From: Microcaldota archaeon
GTDB taxonomy: Archaea; Micrarchaeota; Micrarchaeia; Anstonellales; Anstonellaceae
DNA: 33,512 bases
Direction of reading: 5' to 3'
NCBI GenBank assembly: GCA_026413765.1
Contig: JAOAKI010000004.1
Location: 1 to 33,512, forward strand
In this document: one piece after another, positions 20,130-28,434 of the stretch
Layout of the letters: every line of letters starts with the position of its first letter
Position numbering within the stretch: the first letter of the stretch is position 1
Translations under genes and position numbers: made by a program
The notes under the pieces: model-generated
Told to the model about the DNA's origin: nothing
Databases searched by the model: none
Seen by the model: the letters and a program-made list of their open reading frames with translations, nothing else

Positions 20130-20705
20130 GTGGAAAAGATAGGCGTTCTTTCGCTGCAAGGGGATTACGAAGAGCACATACATGCTTTGCTGAAAGCATC
20201 CGAAAAAATCTCTGTGCCAATAAAGGTCATAGAAGTGCGAAATCAGAATCATGCCGAAAACATTGATGGGCTGATCATACCAGGAGGGGAGTCCACTTCA
20301 ATTTCAAGGCTGATGGAAAAAAGCGGGCTTTTCGAAAAGATTTCTTCGGTAAGAAAAATAATGGGAACATGCGCAGGCGCAATTTTGCTTGCTAAAGAAG
20401 TGCACGGGGCAACGCATTTCCAGCGCTTTCTTGGATTGATGGACATATCCGTGAGCAGGAATGCTTACGGCTCGCAGCTTGCTTCGTTCGAAGCGCAAAT
20501 CACCACTGTCTTTGGAAATCTCAATGGCGTCTTCATTCGCGCCCCGAAAATGTCGCTATTGTCAAAAGATGTCCAGCCAATGGCTTTCTTGGGGGATGAA
20601 GTTGTCGGCGCTTACCAAAAAGTGAAAGATCAGCATCTGATTGCTCTTGCATTCCATCCAGAGCTGACCACAACAAAATTCCACGAATATTTCATCCGCT
20701 TATAG
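20130..20705 (+). CDS. pdxT: Pyridoxal 5'-phosphate synthase, glutaminase subunit PdxT
   Basis: Class I glutamine amidotransferase that hydrolyses glutamine and channels ammonia to PdxS. The 191-residue product has the family start (KIGVLSLQGDYEEH), the oxyanion/substrate segment PGGESTS at 51-57, the nucleophile Cys81 in GTCAGAILLAK, and the His176/Glu178 pair in FHPELT. I chose the GTG at 20130, one base after the pdxS stop, because AGAGAGGT gives an SD about 8 bases upstream. An upstream in-frame TTG at 20109 would overlap pdxS and add a non-family tail. Confidence 0.95.
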   Translation: MEKIGVLSLQGDYEEHIHALLKASEKISVPIKVIEVRNQNHAENIDGLIIPGGESTSISRLMEKSGLFEKISSVRKIMGTCAGAILLAKEVHGATHFQRFLGLMDISVSRNAYGSQLASFEAQITTVFGNLNGVFIRAPKMSLLSKDVQPMAFLGDEVVGAYQKVKDQHLIALAFHPELTTTKFHEYFIRL

Positions 20706-20706
20706 C

Positions 20707-20847
20707 TTAAATTTGCTTGCCCCTGGCGCAGTGAAGGCATACGAAGCCTATTTTGCACCCCTCTCTGCCGCAATTGCCTCTGCCGCAAAGCTTGCAGCTT
20801 TCGGTAGCTGTTCTTCCGCATACTGCGCACACTCCTGGTATGTTCAT
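20707..20847 (-). CDS. 46-residue eight-cysteine zinc-binding microprotein
   Basis: An open frame from ATG 20847 to TAA 20707. It encodes a protein with cysteines at 7, 10, 18, 21, 26, 31, 37 and 40, in the order CAVC, CKLC, C, C, CLHC. This pattern could hold two zinc ions in a cross-brace, like B-box or HIT-type fingers. GGAG lies 8 bases before the ATG. The gene starts 31 bases after the aIF2 gamma stop on the same strand and is probably part of the eS6-aIF2 gamma operon. The dense, regular cysteine spacing and the SD argue that it is real. Its partner is unknown; a role in translation is inferred only from context. Confidence 0.72.
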   Translation of the reverse strand: MNIPGVCAVCGRTATESCKLCGRGNCGREGCKIGFVCLHCARGKQI

Positions 20848-20878
20848 AAAAAAATCTCCATCTAACCTGCATTTAAAC

Positions 20879-22075
20879 CTAGCAGATTATGCCAAACCCA
20901 GCCAACCGCCATCGCTGGCCTATTTTTCGTGTAAGTGCTGCCTTCCCTTTCCTTTCAGCGCAGATCGGCCTTTTGAGCTTCACAGTTACGCTGTTTCCTT
21001 TCAATTTTGTTATTACTCCTACCGCAGTTGCAGTCCCAGCAGAAATCACAATTGGCTCTCCTGCTTTGAGCGGCGGGTTGTCTATGCCCTCCCTTTTCAA
21101 AAGGCTGTATTCCAGCTCCACTTCGGAAAGCACCGGCGGAAGCGTGCCCTTTTTCCCAACTATGTTGCCCACAAGCTGGTCCGCCTTGGTTATTGCAGGG
21201 TCAAGGCCGGTTGCAATCCCTATCAAGCCGCCAGGCTTTGCTTCTTCGACTGGCTCGCCGCCAGCCATCAGCCCCTCAATCTTCAAAACGATCGGCTCAA
21301 TTATCTCTTTATCTTTTACCTTCATCCAAATTCCGGGTAACATCTCGACTTCTTCGCCCAGCCTCAACTTTCCCTGCACTAAAGAGCCCCCAATCACTCC
21401 GCCCTTAAGTTTGCTTATCTCAGTGCCTGGCTTGTTCACATCAAAGCTTCTTGCAACATACATTCTTGCGGGCAATTCTGGGTCGTGCTTAGGCGTAGGT
21501 ATCGTTTTTTCGATCGCCTCAACCAGCTTGTCAATATTTGCGTTATAATTTGCAGACACCGGTATTATCGGGGCGTCTTCGAATTTCGTCCCTTTCAGGA
21601 ATTCTTTTATTTGCCTGTAATTCTCAAGCGCCTTTTCCTTGCTTACCAAATCAATCTTGTTTTGGACTACGACAATGTTTTTTATGCCCAACACATTAAG
21701 TACCATCAGGTGCTCTTCTGTTTGAGGCTGTGGGCATTTCTCATTTGCGGCGATCACCAATATGGCTCCATCAAGCAGGCTCGAAGCAGCAATAGTCGTA
21801 GTCATCAATGTCTCATGCCCTGGCGCATCCAAAAAAGAGACATGCCTGGAGACTTTCCATTTGTCTGGCTCTTTTTCTGCCTGCATAGCAGTCGCAAAGG
21901 CAGTGCCATCCTCGTTTTTGTAAAATGTAGTGTCAGCATAGCCTATCTTGATTGTTATCCCTCTTTTGATTTCTTCAGAATGAGTGTCAGTCCATTTGTT
22001 TGTCAAGGCTCGCGTTAGGCTTGTCTTGCCGTGGTCTACATGCCCAACCATCCCAATATTTACTTCTGCCTGCAA
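20879..22075 (-). CDS. eif2g: Translation initiation factor aIF2, gamma subunit (zinc knuckle absent)
   Basis: GTPase core of the heterotrimer that brings initiator Met-tRNA to the small ribosomal subunit. Residues 11-18 (GHVDHGKT) are the P-loop, followed by switch 1 (RGITIKIGYAD), DAPGH at 83-87 and NKID at 139-142. Domains II and III follow, with a normal aIF2 gamma C terminus, for 398 residues in total. Between switch 1 and DAPGH the family usually carries a four-Cys zinc knuckle; here residues 49-77 contain no cysteine. The start appears to be TTG, four bases after the eS6 stop, because the next ATG would delete the first beta strand. An essential factor starting at TTG is unusual but plausible in a coupled operon. 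Confidence 0.96.
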   Translation of the reverse strand: MQAEVNIGMVGHVDHGKTSLTRALTNKWTDTHSEEIKRGITIKIGYADTTFYKNEDGTAFATAMQAEKEPDKWKVSRHVSFLDAPGHETLMTTTIAASSLLDGAILVIAANEKCPQPQTEEHLMVLNVLGIKNIVVVQNKIDLVSKEKALENYRQIKEFLKGTKFEDAPIIPVSANYNANIDKLVEAIEKTIPTPKHDPELPARMYVARSFDVNKPGTEISKLKGGVIGGSLVQGKLRLGEEVEMLPGIWMKVKDKEIIEPIVLKIEGLMAGGEPVEEAKPGGLIGIATGLDPAITKADQLVGNIVGKKGTLPPVLSEVELEYSLLKREGIDNPPLKAGEPIVISAGTATAVGVITKLKGNSVTVKLKRPICAERKGKAALTRKIGQRWRLAGFGIIC

Positions 22076-22079
22076 GAAA

Positions 22080-22478
22080 TCACTTTTTCTTCTCCTCTTT
22101 CTTTGCAGGAGCCGGAAATATTTCTTCTAGCGGCCTGCTTCCTGCCTTTGCCACAACTGCATTGACCTGGACAATCTGGTCTGAGATAACATTTCCTCTA
22201 ACTTTCCTTTTTTCCCTAGTGCCTTTCTTCTTTGGCCGATAGCCTGGCCCTTCTGAAAGGACGACATTCACTCTTCTTGGCCCAGAAACATCTGCCCTCA
22301 TTGGAAACCCAGAAGAGTCGCTGCCACCCCTTATTTCAAACTCGTACCCTTCTGCCCCTAGAAATCCACCAGCAAACGTCTGCCCTATTTTTTTGCCTAT
22401 CAGCTCGCTTTCTTTGCCTTTTGGCACCTCAACATTAAAGCTTTTCCCAGTCTTTGGATCAGAGATAACTATCTTCAT
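22080..22478 (-). CDS. rps6e: Small ribosomal subunit protein eS6
   Basis: A 132-residue archaeal/eukaryotic ribosomal protein of the 30S subunit. The N terminus (MKIVISDPKTGKSFNVEVP) and the core (IGQTFAGGFLGAEGYEFEIRGGSDSSGFPMR) are classic for the family. The tail is lysine-rich. GGAGTGAG just before the ATG is an SD, and a TATA-like TTTTTAAAAG lies about 45 bases upstream. It heads the eS6-aIF2 gamma operon, an arrangement common in archaea. Confidence 0.95.
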   Translation of the reverse strand: MKIVISDPKTGKSFNVEVPKGKESELIGKKIGQTFAGGFLGAEGYEFEIRGGSDSSGFPMRADVSGPRRVNVVLSEGPGYRPKKKGTREKRKVRGNVISDQIVQVNAVVAKAGSRPLEEIFPAPAKKEEKKK

Positions 22479-22543
22479 TTTCTCACTCCGAAGGTCAAGT
22501 TAGCCTATTTTGTGCAATCTTTTAAAAACACTTTCACCGCTTT

Positions 22544-23560
22544 TCATACAATTTTCCACCCTCTTTTTTGAAATACCACCATCTCCTCAAATCTTACGCC
22601 GTATTTTGCTTTATATGCCGCAGGCTCAAGGGAGATCACGTTTCCAATTCTCAGCTTCTCGTTAGAGGCTTTGCCAAGGTGCGGCGCCTCATGAACTTCC
22701 AGCCCAACCCCGTGGCCGATTGCGTGCACGAGAGGTGGAAATCCTGCCTCTTTTAGCTTTAGCTCACTCAATTCTGCAATCTCTTTTGCTTGCGTGCACT
22801 CCTGAAGCCCATCATAAATTTCCCAAAATATTTCCTGGCATTTCTCATAGTCTTGCCACTCTTTACTGTTCTTGCTTTTCACATAGCAACGGGTGAGGTC
22901 TGAGCAATATCCATCCTTTTTTACCCCAAAATCCACAAGAACGATCTCTCCTATTTTTTTTTCTGTCGGCAGATGGTGCGGAAAAGAGCTGTTTTTGTCG
23001 GTTGCAACTATCGGCTCGAACGCGGCTTCACTATCCATCTGCAGAGCCATTATTTTCAGCGCATTTGCAATCTCCTTTTCATTTTTGTATTCCCACGGAT
23101 CAAGGCTCTCCAAAATGTCACGTGCAATCTTTGCCGCCTTTGCCATCGTTTTTATTTCATAGTCTGATTTGGATGCGCGCTGCCGGCTTACCGCCTCTTG
23201 AAAATCTACAAGATTTATACTGCTCTTTTTGAGCCTCTTGTAGTGGGCAACCGAAAATTCGTTCGGGCAGAATCCTATCTTTCGATTGCCGCATGCCTTT
23301 CTTATGATTTTTGCCACCTCTCCTTTTCTTATGCACTCGACGCGATAAGGTGCGATTGCTTTTGCCATGCGGTAATTCATCTCATGCGTCAGCACAGTGC
23401 CGCTTCTGGGTTTCAAGACAAGATAGCTCCCATCGATTCTGCACCCGCAGAAATACTCGAAGTTTGCGCCTTCTTTGTGGCCGCAAAAGAAAACTGCGGT
23501 TTTAATGTTTGTTTTCTCAAATAGCTCATTTCTCCTTTTCCTTATTTCAGCCAAAAGCAT
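22544..23560 (-). CDS. M24-family metallopeptidase (Xaa-Pro dipeptidase/aminopeptidase P-like)
   Basis: A 338-residue peptidase with the pita-bread fold, probably cutting Xaa-Pro bonds. All five metal ligands are visible: the two Asp in VDFGVKKDGYCSDLTR, His in AIGHGVGLEVHE, Glu in SLEPAAY and Glu in GVRFEEM. The N-terminal half is the creatinase-type domain. The start is the ATG at 23560, since an in-frame extension to 23719 lies inside the cysteinyl-tRNA synthetase gene. A TATA-like TTTAAAATTT about 24 bases upstream, within the 3' end of cysS, could give a leaderless transcript, although read-through from cysS (23-base gap) is also possible. The specific substrate is not evident. Confidence 0.93.
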   Translation of the reverse strand: MLLAEIRKRRNELFEKTNIKTAVFFCGHKEGANFEYFCGCRIDGSYLVLKPRSGTVLTHEMNYRMAKAIAPYRVECIRKGEVAKIIRKACGNRKIGFCPNEFSVAHYKRLKKSSINLVDFQEAVSRQRASKSDYEIKTMAKAAKIARDILESLDPWEYKNEKEIANALKIMALQMDSEAAFEPIVATDKNSSFPHHLPTEKKIGEIVLVDFGVKKDGYCSDLTRCYVKSKNSKEWQDYEKCQEIFWEIYDGLQECTQAKEIAELSELKLKEAGFPPLVHAIGHGVGLEVHEAPHLGKASNEKLRIGNVISLEPAAYKAKYGVRFEEMVVFQKRGWKIV

Positions 23561-23582
23561 GCTGTTATTTTCCAGAAAAATT

Positions 23583-24800
23583 TTAAAGAGGCAATACTGC
23601 AAGGGCAAAATCCAGCTTTTTGAGCAGCTTGCATGCTCGGCTAGCTTGGGTTTTTGACATCTCTTGCCTTGCGCATTCTTCCAAAAAGCTCTCAATTGTT
23701 TCAATAGCTCCCTTTGCATCCAAGTTGTCGTCCATCTTCTTTTCGAACTCCTCCTTCAGTCTATTTATTTGCTTGTCGACATAGGGATTGAACTTCCCCC
23801 CCTCATTTCTTCTTAATGCATCTATCATCTTTTTTATGTGAAGCCACTTTTCTTTTGCCCTCTTTGCGAATTTCCAGCTGAAATTTAGCCTCTCTCTGTA
23901 ATGCTTCAAAAGCAGCAAGAACCGTATTTGCTTGGGTTCGAATCCCTTTTTCAATAGGTCTGGCAAGTAAACCACATTGCCTTTTGATTTGCTCATTTTT
24001 TTGCCGTTGATAATCAAATGGCGGATATGAATCCAATATCTTGCATATTCCCCTTTTAGCGCCTCTACGATAGCGCGAGTGTTCTCGTGGTGGTTGAATA
24101 TATTGTCTTTTCCTCCCATTGCAACATCAATTCCCTTGCCGAGAGTCTCAAACGACATCACCGCGCAGTGCAAATTCCAAGGAGGATAGGCTAAACCCAA
24201 TTTTGATTTGAAGCAAAATCTCTTCTGCTTTCCATCTTTTTCGCACGGCGCCCATATAAGGAAATCGCCCGCTTGCCACCTCTTGTATTCCTCAGCAACA
24301 ACTTTTTTTCCAGTTGAGCTGATTCTTTCTCCAGAAAGTTCTCCATATTTTGGATATTTTGATATGTCAAAAAAGACTTTCCCGTCTTTTTCTTGGTAAG
24401 CAAGCTTCTTTCTTTGCAGTTGGATTGCCCAATCAGCCATTTTGTCTATATACTGGGTGACATGGGGATAGATATCGGCAGGCAAGATTCCAAGCATTTC
24501 AGCATCCTTTCTGAATAATTTTTCGTATTTTGCCGCAATCTGTCTGCAGTTGCAACCTTTTTTCAGAGCTTCTTTGACAACGCTATTGTCAAAATCAGTG
24601 ATATTCATCACGTGCACGACTTCAAATCCGCTGTAAATTAAATACCTTTTGAAAATGTCTTCCCAAACATATGTTCTGAAATTCCCTATATGAGGCCTTG
24701 CATAGACGGTCGGGCCACAAGTGTATATCTTGACTTGCTTTGGCTTTTTTGGCAAAAATGGCTCAACTTTTTTTGTCAGGCTGTTGTACACCCTCAGCAT
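23583..24800 (-). CDS. cysS: Cysteinyl-tRNA synthetase
   Basis: Class I synthetase that charges tRNA(Cys). The 405-residue product has the zinc-ligand Cys28 in YTCGPTVY, HIGN at 37-40, the motif NLHCAVMS, the HHENTRA zinc/tRNA segment, and KMSKS at 268-272. It is shorter than the usual 460-500 residues: the anticodon-binding C-terminal part is compact (about 100 residues after KMSKS plus helices). The usual WHIECSAM motif is replaced by a PPWNLHCAVMS variant. The ATG lies four bases after the ABC permease stop, suggesting one operon with the transporter. Confidence 0.95.
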   Translation of the reverse strand: MLRVYNSLTKKVEPFLPKKPKQVKIYTCGPTVYARPHIGNFRTYVWEDIFKRYLIYSGFEVVHVMNITDFDNSVVKEALKKGCNCRQIAAKYEKLFRKDAEMLGILPADIYPHVTQYIDKMADWAIQLQRKKLAYQEKDGKVFFDISKYPKYGELSGERISSTGKKVVAEEYKRWQAGDFLIWAPCEKDGKQKRFCFKSKLGLAYPPWNLHCAVMSFETLGKGIDVAMGGKDNIFNHHENTRAIVEALKGEYARYWIHIRHLIINGKKMSKSKGNVVYLPDLLKKGFEPKQIRFLLLLKHYRERLNFSWKFAKRAKEKWLHIKKMIDALRRNEGGKFNPYVDKQINRLKEEFEKKMDDNLDAKGAIETIESFLEECARQEMSKTQASRACKLLKKLDFALAVLPL

Positions 24801-24804
24801 CCAA

Positions 24805-25563
24805 TCACATCTTCATCTTCTCGAAGCTATAGATGCCTGCTGCCGCAAACACTATGCTAAACAACCCAAGCGACATCAGGTCGGTTGCGACTCCAAAAGC
24901 GGTCCTCCCGCCAAGCATTACATATCTTAGCAAATCTACCCCATAGCTGAGCGGGTTGAGCGGTATCAGCACCGCCAAATATGCGGGCAAGTTTTCAACA
25001 GGGAAAAGTGCGCCAGAAAGCATAAACATCGGCCACAGCACAAAACTCATTATTAGGTTAAACCCTTCGGGGCTTTTCATGTTTGCCCCTATTATTAGGC
25101 CAAGCGAAACTATGCAAAAAGAAAGGAGAATGCAGACTGCGAAAGAAAGAATAGCACTCATCGTCGTTGTCATGCCCAGTGCCACCCCTATGGCAAGCAA
25201 TATCGCAATCTGCAGAAGAACATCGCTTGCGCCGCCAAGCATCTTGCCGATGAAAACAGCGCTTCGCGGCACAGGTGCGACCAGAACCTCTTTCAGAAAA
25301 TCAAGCTTTCTGTCCCATATTACATACAGGCCGTAAAATATCGACCCGAAAAGCACTGCCATCCCCACAATGCCAGGGAATATAAATCTCTGGTAATCTA
25401 TGCCATTTATCTTTACGCTGCTTCCAAGGCCTGCCCCAAAAATCAAAATCCACAGCAGAGGGGTTACTATCGCAGACACTACTCTCTCCTTTTCCCTGAA
25501 AAACACTTTCACTTCCCTAAGCCAAATCGCATAGGTCGCATAAATCAAGTTCAAAGCTATCAC
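24805..25563 (-). CDS. ABC-2 type transporter permease
   Basis: A 252-residue permease with about six membrane helices and the ABC-2 pattern: an N-terminal amphipathic segment (REVKVFFREKERV), then a helix with TPLLWILIFGAGLGSS and FIFPGIVGMAVLFGSIFYGL. The LNPLSYGVDLLRY motif near the C terminus is typical of the DrrB/NodJ-type family. It starts with GTG, overlapping the ATPase stop by four bases (GTGA), so the pair is translationally coupled and forms an exporter. The substrate is unknown; related pairs export drugs or lipids/polysaccharides. Confidence 0.93.
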   Translation of the reverse strand: MIALNLIYATYAIWLREVKVFFREKERVVSAIVTPLLWILIFGAGLGSSVKINGIDYQRFIFPGIVGMAVLFGSIFYGLYVIWDRKLDFLKEVLVAPVPRSAVFIGKMLGGASDVLLQIAILLAIGVALGMTTTMSAILSFAVCILLSFCIVSLGLIIGANMKSPEGFNLIMSFVLWPMFMLSGALFPVENLPAYLAVLIPLNPLSYGVDLLRYVMLGGRTAFGVATDLMSLGLFSIVFAAAGIYSFEKMKM

Positions 25564-26531
25564 TCTCGCTGGCTTCTCATTATCCTTTCGTGGTATCCGC
25601 CTTCCCCCTCTTCTTCCCTTATTTGTTTGCCAGTATATTTCATGAACAAATCATTGAGGGTGGCAGGCTGCAGCGCCACTGATTTGATGCTCCTGAACCT
25701 TCTAAAAATGATCGGTAACTGTTTTTGTGGGTTTTTGACTGTCGCCTTAATCTGGTCTCCGATTACTTTCACATTCAGAATGCCATTCATTTTCTTCATT
25801 TTGCTTGCCACTTTTTCTGGCTGGGCTGTCTTGAAAAAAGCGGTGTCTCCCCCAAGGCTTTCAATCAGTCTCTTTGGCTGGCCTACAGCAATTATTTTTC
25901 CTTTGTCTATGATTGCCACTCTGTCTGCAAACCTCTCCGCTTCCTCAAGATAATGTGTAGTGAAAACAATCGTCACCTTTTCCTTCTCTGAGAGTCTCCT
26001 TATATAATTCCATATATGCTGCCTGGTTTGCGGATCCAGTCCGATCGTTGGCTCATCCAAAAATAATACTTTTGGGTGGTGCAAAAGCCCTCTTGCAATC
26101 TCGAGCCTTCTTCTCATCCCTCCCGAGTATTCTCTTACTTGGCTGTGCTGCCTTTCCTCCAATCCAACCAAGCGCAACATCGTGTCTATCCTCTTTCCAA
26201 TCTGGTCTAAAGGCATGCCATAAAGCATGGCATGCATTTCCAAATTCTCTCTGCCTGTCAGAAGGTCATCCACGCTTGGAGACTGAAAGACCACGCCAAT
26301 CTTCTGCCTCACCTTGAAAGGCTCTCTTGTGACATCAAAGCCCGCAACGGTTGCAGTGCCTTCGTCTGGTTGGAGAAGCCCGCACAGCATGAATATTGTT
26401 GTTGTCTTACCTGCCCCATTTGGGCCAAGAATAGCAAATATCTCGCCTTCCTCTATTTTCAGGCTTATTCCATTGACTGCGGCAATCTTTCCAAAATATT
26501 TTTTCAGTTTTACAATCTCAATTGCGCTCAT
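25560..26531 (-). CDS. ABC transporter ATPase (DrrA/NodI-like)
   Basis: A 323-residue ATPase that powers the adjacent ABC-2 permease. It has Walker A GPNGAGKT at 36-43, a Q-loop in VVFQSPSVDD, the signature YSGGMR at 135-140, Walker B VLFLDEP at 155-161, and the H-loop in FTTHYLEEAE. A C-terminal domain of about 90 residues follows, as in the DrrA subfamily. The ATG at 26531 is chosen over the in-frame TTG four codons upstream because it sits about 28-31 bases from the AT-rich box shared with the divergent thioredoxin-like gene. Confidence 0.95.
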   Translation of the reverse strand: MSAIEIVKLKKYFGKIAAVNGISLKIEEGEIFAILGPNGAGKTTTIFMLCGLLQPDEGTATVAGFDVTREPFKVRQKIGVVFQSPSVDDLLTGRENLEMHAMLYGMPLDQIGKRIDTMLRLVGLEERQHSQVREYSGGMRRRLEIARGLLHHPKVLFLDEPTIGLDPQTRQHIWNYIRRLSEKEKVTIVFTTHYLEEAERFADRVAIIDKGKIIAVGQPKRLIESLGGDTAFFKTAQPEKVASKMKKMNGILNVKVIGDQIKATVKNPQKQLPIIFRRFRSIKSVALQPATLNDLFMKYTGKQIREEEGEGGYHERIMRSQRE

Positions 26532-26552
26532 CTTATCGTCCAATTTTTGGGG

Positions 26553-26566
26553 TTTATTTTTTAAAT
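26553..26566. promoter_or_regulatory. Shared divergent TATA element (ABC transporter / thioredoxin)
   Basis: TTTATTTTTTAAAT lies almost midway between the two divergent ATGs (26531 on minus, 26588 on plus) and contains the palindrome TTTAAA. Both starts are 25-32 bases away, the distance expected for leaderless transcription in either direction. No other TATA-like sequence is present in this 56-bp gap. Confidence 0.5.
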
Positions 26567-26587
26567 CACATTGACTCTTTTGTTAGC

Positions 26588-26896
26588 ATGCTTGAGGTTT
26601 CATCAGAAGCTGAGCTCTCAAAACAAATATCAAAAGGAAAGTCATTGGTATTGTTTTACGCAAGCTGGTGCCCAGATTGCAAGCGTTTTATGCCGATTTT
26701 CGAAGCCCTCTCACCTGGCGGCAAGATAAGACTGCTAAAAGCACAAATTGACGACGAATCCAATTCCATATGGGACTCTTTCAACATTTCAGTTGTTCCA
26801 ACTGTGGTGCTTTTTGAAAATGGCAAAGAAAAGGGGCGTGCGCAGGAAACTTCGCCTGGGCAATGCGCCAGGCAGCTCAATAAGCTTTTGCGCTAG
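26588..26896 (+). CDS. Thioredoxin-like protein
   Basis: A 102-residue thioredoxin-fold thiol-disulfide oxidoreductase. The active site is ASWCPDC with Cys28 and Cys31, and the cis-proline is Pro71 in VVPT. The CPDC pair differs from the canonical CGPC, which may alter redox potential. It is cytoplasmic, with no signal peptide. I chose the ATG at 26588, since the in-frame extension upstream lies in the promoter. Its stop overlaps the PCNA stop on the other strand within the bases CTAG. Confidence 0.9.
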   Translation: MLEVSSEAELSKQISKGKSLVLFYASWCPDCKRFMPIFEALSPGGKIRLLKAQIDDESNSIWDSFNISVVPTVVLFENGKEKGRAQETSPGQCARQLNKLLR

Positions 26897-27642
26897 TCTG
26901 CCTCTATGCGGGGCGCAAGGTAATATACGACTTTGGCACTTTCAACTTCATATTCTATTTTCAGCGGCTTGTCGGTTGTGAGATGGATTGTCAGCGCAGA
27001 ATTGTCCGGGCAAGCCCTCACAATATCCTCAAGATACTCCAGTGGGAAAGTTGCTCGCGCAGGCTTGCTAATTTTCATCTCTATTACTTCTTCCGACTGC
27101 ATCTCATTTTCTTCTGTCAAATCGCTTGAGTCTCCGTGCACCTCTATTGCAAATCCTTTTTCAGAGGCTTCAAGTGTGATGTGTGAGCCAACTAGCAGCG
27201 CATCCCTCAAGCTTTCCTTGAAATGCGTGCTTGACACTTTAACTAACGCATCATATTGGACAGATGGCTCTTTTGTCGCTCCTGCAGGCATATCAATAAT
27301 TGGGACTTTGAAACTTCTCCGCCTCCTCTGTCCGATGAACTTCAGCTGGAGCTTATTGTCTGCTTTAGTGATTTCGAGTTTTTCGCCTGCTCTGCTTCTT
27401 GAAAGGATTTTTGAGATACTGTCGAAATTCAAGCCTACCTTGGCAGGAGGTAATGGCGCTTCATATTGCATGAAGGCGCTTGCAGGCATAGAAAATACGA
27501 CCATTGATATCTGTGAGGGGTCCATCGCCCTAAGAAAGAGTCCGTCTTTTCCGATCTCCAGCAGCCCTTCGTCAATCAAATTCACAATTGCATCTGTGGC
27601 GTTCTTGTAGCGCCGAGCGTCCTCCACCACTATCTTAAACAT
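26893..27642 (-). CDS. pcn: DNA polymerase sliding clamp (PCNA)
   Basis: Ring-shaped processivity clamp for DNA polymerase and other replication and repair enzymes. The 249-residue product has the PCNA N terminus (MFKIVVEDARRYKNATDAIVNLIDEG), FLRAMDPSQISMVVFSMP, and the C-terminal IEYEVESAKVVYYLAPRIEA, which forms part of the PIP-peptide groove. The length is standard for a homotrimer. A strong SD, GGGAGGTAGG (27657-27648), precedes the ATG. The palindromic CTTTAAAG at 27679-27686, 40 bases upstream, can serve as TATA box and is shared with alaX. Confidence 0.97.
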   Translation of the reverse strand: MFKIVVEDARRYKNATDAIVNLIDEGLLEIGKDGLFLRAMDPSQISMVVFSMPASAFMQYEAPLPPAKVGLNFDSISKILSRSRAGEKLEITKADNKLQLKFIGQRRRRSFKVPIIDMPAGATKEPSVQYDALVKVSSTHFKESLRDALLVGSHITLEASEKGFAIEVHGDSSDLTEENEMQSEEVIEMKISKPARATFPLEYLEDIVRACPDNSALTIHLTTDKPLKIEYEVESAKVVYYLAPRIEAD

Positions 27643-27678
27643 TCAACCTACCTCCCACTTATCACTAACAATGCATAT

Positions 27679-27686
27679 CTTTAAAG
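27679..27686. promoter_or_regulatory. Shared palindromic TATA element (PCNA / alaX)
   Basis: CTTTAAAG is a perfect palindrome. Its centre is 26.5 bases from the alaX ATG at 27709 (leaderless spacing) and about 40 bases from the PCNA ATG at 27642, whose leader would carry a strong SD. No second TATA-like element is evident in the 66-bp gap. Confidence 0.5.
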
Positions 27687-27708
27687 CAGTTTGTTCAGTT
27701 ATCCTGCC

Positions 27709-28434
27709 ATGACCGAAGCGCTATATCTTTCTGATTCCTATTTGGCATCTTGTGGCTCGAAAGTCCTCCAAATCTTGGACAACAAATTTGCGATTCTTGA
27801 CCGCACTGTCTTTTATCCTGTTGGCGGAGGGCAGCCTTCTGACACCGGTCTTTTCATAAGGAAAAGCGATGGCGCAGCTTTCGAAGTTATAAATGTGACC
27901 AAGTCCTCACAAGCCATATTGCACGAATTTCGCCCCAAAGACCCAAATGCCTTTCTTTCTGTGGGGGACGAAATAGAGTGCAAGATAAATTGGGAGCGAA
28001 GATATCGGCTTATGCGAATGCATACCGCAGGCCACATCCTTTCAGCCATTCTTTTCCGAAAAAACATCCTCATTACAGGAAACCAGCTCGGAGTGGATAA
28101 GTCTCGCTTTGACTTCTCGCTTGAAAATTTTGACCGTGAGGAATTTCAAAAATTGGTAGATGAGGCAAACAGAGAAATTGCCAAAAATCTTGAGGTCAGC
28201 ACTTTCTATCTTTCTAGGCAAGAAGCGCTCAACTATCCTGGCGCAGTCAAGCTTGCTTCTGCTTTGCCTCCAGATGTCTTGCAATTGCGTATGATAAGGA
28301 TAGGCGATATTGACTGCCAAGCAGACGGCGGCACCCATGTAAAAAACACTTCGGAAATAGGTAAAATCATCTTTCTTTCAGCAGAAAATAAAGGCAAGAG
28401 CAATCGACGCATCTACTATACGCTGAATCCTTAG
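27709..28434 (+). CDS. alaX: AlaX-type alanyl-tRNA editing protein
   Basis: A free-standing trans-editing hydrolase that removes serine (or glycine) from mischarged tRNA(Ala). The 241-residue product has an N-terminal beta-barrel with VFYPVGGGQPSDTG, the zinc motif HTAGH (His105, His109), and the second motif DCQADGGTHV with His210. In the classical motif the third ligand is a Cys four residues before this His; here that position is Asp206, while a Cys lies at 203. The size suits the AlaX-M class. The ATG at 27709 is at leaderless distance from the palindromic TATA element. Its stop overlaps that of the convergent gene within TTAG. Confidence 0.93.
   Translation: MTEALYLSDSYLASCGSKVLQILDNKFAILDRTVFYPVGGGQPSDTGLFIRKSDGAAFEVINVTKSSQAILHEFRPKDPNAFLSVGDEIECKINWERRYRLMRMHTAGHILSAILFRKNILITGNQLGVDKSRFDFSLENFDREEFQKLVDEANREIAKNLEVSTFYLSRQEALNYPGAVKLASALPPDVLQLRMIRIGDIDCQADGGTHVKNTSEIGKIIFLSAENKGKSNRRIYYTLNP

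Noticed and set aside
20630-20872. 80-residue minus-strand frame overlapping pdxT and the microprotein
   Set aside because: It is in a different frame from the cysteine-patterned 46-residue gene, is Arg/Gln-rich without family features, and has no SD.
22544-23719. Longer M24 peptidase beginning inside cysS
   Set aside because: The extra 53 residues overlap the cysteinyl-tRNA synthetase C terminus and do not resemble the peptidase family. The ATG at 23560 gives a normal N terminus.
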